A stretch of 64,000 nt of DNA, taken from positions 18,939-82,938 of the forward strand of contig JAZDEY010000048.1 of NCBI GenBank assembly GCA_043808325.1, in the 5' to 3' direction. The notes beneath the pieces are model-generated. The model was not told the DNA's origin and did no database searches. It saw only the letters and a program-made list of their open reading frames with translations. A program made the translations under genes and the position numbers. Each line of letters begins with the position of its first letter. Position 1 is the stretch's first letter. This document shows, one piece after another, positions 61,815 to 64,000 of the stretch. The DNA is from JAZDEY01 sp043808325 [NCBI: Candidatus Eiseniibacteriota bacterium] (GTDB lineage: Bacteria; Arandabacterota; Arandabacteria; Arandabacterales).

Positions 61815-63050
61815 CTATCGAGTTGCAACGGCCGCGAGTTCCCGGTAGCTCAGCGCGCCAAGCAGGGTATCCCTCACCCCATAGAAGTCCTGCCTGTGTT
61901 CGGCGCTCACCGGCTCGGCGCGTGGGCAGTCTATGTTAAGGGGATTTACATAGGAGCCGAATTTCTTGATCCGGAAATCGAGATGGGGTCCGGTTGAAAG
62001 ACCGGTCGATCCGACATAGCCGATCACGTCCCCCTGGTTCACTCGTGCCCCGCTTCGTATGCCGCGGGCATAACCCGAAAGATGACCGTAACAGGAGGTG
62101 TAGGTACCGTTGTGCCGTACCTCGACATAATTGCCGAAGCCGCCGTTCCAGCCGGCCTCGACCACGCGGCCATCACCTATCGACACGATCGGCGTGCCGC
62201 GGGGCGCCGAGTAATCCACGCCAAGATGCGGCCTATACGTCTTCAGGATCGGGTGGAATCTGCTGTTGGAGAAGAAGCTCGAAATGCGCCGGTAGCTGAG
62301 CGGCGACTTGAGGAAGACCCGTCTGGCGGAGTTGCCGTCGTAGTCGTAGTAGCTGGGATCTCCCGCTTCGTCTTCGAACCTGAAGATCAAGTGCTCATCG
62401 CCGGCATTGACATACTTGGCGCAGAGAATGTCGCTTATCTCCACCTCGCCGCTCGGGTATTGCAGCTCGTCGAAGACTATGGTGAAGGTGTCGCCGACCC
62501 TGGGATCGGTCACAAAGTCGATCTCCCATGCGAAGACATCAGCTAGCTTGAGCGCGATGCGAGGATCCTCACCCACGTCGGCAAAAGCGTCCCACAGCGA
62601 GGACTTGAGCACTCCCTCCACTCGCCTGGTAACTCCCACGGGTTCCACCTGGCCTTGGCTAACCACATATCCCAGGGAATCGCTGTGTACCTTGAAGAGC
62701 TGCTTGAATCCTTTTCTGTAGAGGAGCGAGACTATCGTTCCCGTCTCGTCAATCGAAGCGGTATAAGAGTCCCCGGTGCCGCAGGACCTCAGATTGAGCC
62801 TCTTGCCCAAAGCCGCAATCACATTGAGGGCCTTGGAGGCCGCTATCCCCTTGGAGAGGAGCGAGGCATAGAGCGACTCCCCGCGCGAGAGGGTGTCCTC
62901 TACGCTTTTCTGGGTAATCTCGGTCTTGGCAGGTGGAACAGGCTCACGCTCGATCACAGGCTGGTGGGGTCTGAAGATCAAGAGAATTGACAGGCCCACG
63001 CAGGCTATCACAAAGAATTTGACAATGTAGTACGCTATTCGTGCTCTCAT
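61815..63050 (-). CDS. M23 peptidoglycan endopeptidase, membrane-anchored
   Basis: 411 residues: one membrane helix (IVKFFVIACVGLSILLIF), an OapA/LysM-like middle and the LytM domain: RPHLGVDYSAPRGTPI (zinc His and Asp), VEVRHNGTYTSCYGHLSGYA and GPHLDFRIKK. The last motif is H-x-D instead of the common HxH, a variant seen elsewhere. Trims or cuts peptidoglycan cross-links in the periplasm. ATG 63050. Confidence 0.9.
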   Translation of the reverse strand: MRARIAYYIVKFFVIACVGLSILLIFRPHQPVIEREPVPPAKTEITQKSVEDTLSRGESLYASLLSKGIAASKALNVIAALGKRLNLRSCGTGDSYTASIDETGTIVSLLYRKGFKQLFKVHSDSLGYVVSQGQVEPVGVTRRVEGVLKSSLWDAFADVGEDPRIALKLADVFAWEIDFVTDPRVGDTFTIVFDELQYPSGEVEISDILCAKYVNAGDEHLIFRFEDEAGDPSYYDYDGNSARRVFLKSPLSYRRISSFFSNSRFHPILKTYRPHLGVDYSAPRGTPIVSIGDGRVVEAGWNGGFGNYVEVRHNGTYTSCYGHLSGYARGIRSGARVNQGDVIGYVGSTGLSTGPHLDFRIKKFGSYVNPLNIDCPRAEPVSAEHRQDFYGVRDTLLGALSYRELAAVATR

Positions 63051-63135
63051 GCTTCCAAGCTTGGCTGAGATTACGATTGAACTGCGAATTCACACGTCGA
63101 GCAATTTAAGCCGGAGCCTTCCGGAATTGCAAGCT

Positions 63136-63885
63136 TTAATTTACGATTATCAGTTTTTGGGTGGCGCCGCCGACGCCGGTCTCAATCCTGAGATAATAGA
63201 CGCCGCTCGCAACCTTTTTCCCTCGGGAGTCGGTCCCATCCCAATCTAGGCGATGCATGCCGCGGACCACATCGCCCTCCCACAACTGCCTCACCAGTCT
63301 TCCCTCGGCTGTGACAAGGTTCAGCCTGACGCGGATAAGGTTCTGCATGGCATCTCCCGCCTGCATCACGTCATATACAATGGTCGTATTCTCACTGAAG
63401 GGATTTGGATAATTCCGGAAGAGCCCGAGGCTCGGGGTGCCAAGCGGCGTGCTTGCGATTTCATCTCCCCTGAACAGGGCGAACTCACCGAAGCTGTCCA
63501 CGTAGGAAATGACTCGCTGCCTGCTGGTATCCAGGAAGGAGCCGAGAGGATGTGGCTCTCCCTCAACCACTCGCGCTATTGCGAGATTCTCGGGCAGGCC
63601 ACCACCGTTGTGGCGGATGGACACTTCGACGAAATCGCCGAGCGCTAACTGACGAGGGGATATGCTGAACATCTTCTCCCCCTCACCCACAGTTGCGCGC
63701 ACGGGGCCCGCTAAATCGAACACAAGCAGGTAGGCATCGTTCTTGATCACGCCCTTGCCTATGACGACCTCGAGATCCCCATCGGCGCTCGTGGCGATGC
63801 CGCCGGCGCCGGCGGAAACCAGGGACGAGGCAAACCGCAGCGAGGAAAGCCCGAGGTTGGAGGGTGTGCCAAAGTTAGTTGAGAT
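63136..63885 (-). pseudogene. 5'-truncated secreted protein with C-terminal sorting-type domain
   Basis: The frame is open from a stop at 63886-63888 to 63136, coding STNFGTPSNLGLSSLRFAS, VVIGKGVIKNDAYLLVFDLAG and the FlgD/T9SS-like tail: LFRNYPNPFSENTTIVYD, LVTAEGRLVRQLWEG, WDGTDSRGKKVASGVYYLRI, QKLIIVN. No ATG, signal peptide or ribosome site begins it; the sequence upstream of the domain resembles the interior of a larger exported protein. Best read as a truncated gene; the late GTG at 63750 could at most make a 204-residue fragment. Confidence 0.65.
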
Positions 63886-63956
63886 TTAAGACGGCTCCAG
63901 TACCTGGTATTGTGGAGTTGGCAAACGGCCACAAGGGCCAGGGAAAGGAGCCTAAG

Positions 63957-64000
63957 ATGAGTATGGGAGTGGTAGGACGTAGAATCAAGGGAAAGGTGAA
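63957..64000 (+). CDS. Start of a rightward gene, truncated by the window edge
   Basis: ATG at 63957 preceded by AAGGAG six bases upstream; 14 codons visible (MSMGVVGRRIKGKV) and open to the edge. Too short to identify. Confidence reflects the good ribosome site only. Confidence 0.5.
   Translation, partial: MSMGVVGRRIKGKV

Overview
The window looks like a GC-rich bacterial chromosome segment, probably a metagenome-type member of the FCB superphylum or a neighbouring candidate phylum. The clues are a 37-residue bTHX ribosomal protein, secreted proteins ending in FlgD/T9SS-like beta-sandwich tails (11928-13169 and the remnant at 63136-63885), many periplasmic hydrolases with signal peptides or lipoboxes, and a large anaerobic Fe-S/flavin gene set. 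This placement is inference. No rRNA, tRNA, CRISPR array or intact transposase was seen.

Layout. 1-13.2 kb: mostly leftward genes for exported or catabolic enzymes (TldD-like protein, GH13 amylase, DUF169 protein, CocE/NonD hydrolase, ornithine aminotransferase, TPR protein, alpha/beta hydrolase lipoprotein without its nucleophile, RecB-like nuclease, ComEC-type metallo-beta-lactamase protein). 14.2-16.3 kb: cysE-cysK cysteine synthesis pair. 17.8-18.8 kb: a strong sigma70-like promoter, a histone-H1-like/desulforedoxin-like mini-protein and an isochorismatase-family hydrolase.

18.9-37.0 kb is the centrepiece: about 18 tightly packed or overlapping leftward genes forming one apparent operon. 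In order of transcription: a Cys-rich protein, a DRTGG protein, a 2Fe-2S protein, a response-regulator/NuoE fusion, NuoF, a NuoG N-terminal fragment, HdrA, an MvhD-like protein, fused HdrC-HdrB, HdrA, HdrA, MvhD, an HdrA/GltD hybrid, a double HdrA, a DRTGG protein, a HATPase, an FeFe-hydrogenase-like protein and bTHX. Two of these genes (HdrA at 27743-29038, MvhD at 25292-26074) are interrupted by an in-frame TGA exactly where homologues carry the redox Cys. Each TGA is followed by a compact hairpin at bacterial-SECIS distance, so both are read as selenocysteine proteins. The whole looks like an NADH-linked, flavin-based electron-bifurcating heterodisulfide-reductase-type complex with its own sensory/regulatory module. 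No catalytic hydrogenase domain is present.

37.4-39.0 kb: a decay zone with remnants of an Fe-S reductase N-terminus and a CstA C-terminus around a small membrane peptide and an Ogt-type methyltransferase. 39.0-45.3 kb: radical SAM protein, MFS transporter, class V aminotransferase/cysteine desulfurase of the EF2568 type, and a DsrC-TmcC-TmcB-like thiol/disulfide membrane module that may share electrons with the Hdr cluster. 45.3-64 kb: prolyl oligopeptidase, GNAT, ferritin-like protein with promoter and terminator, DUF523/DUF1722 protein, a PHP-CBM48-esterase fusion, a lipoprotein whose CBM6-like domain is cut by an in-frame TGA, a histidine-ammonia-lyase homologue with a TSG triad, MATE transporter, glycosyltransferase, LemA and TPM-domain pair, nucleotidyltransferase-like protein, M23 peptidase, and a 5'-truncated secreted protein.
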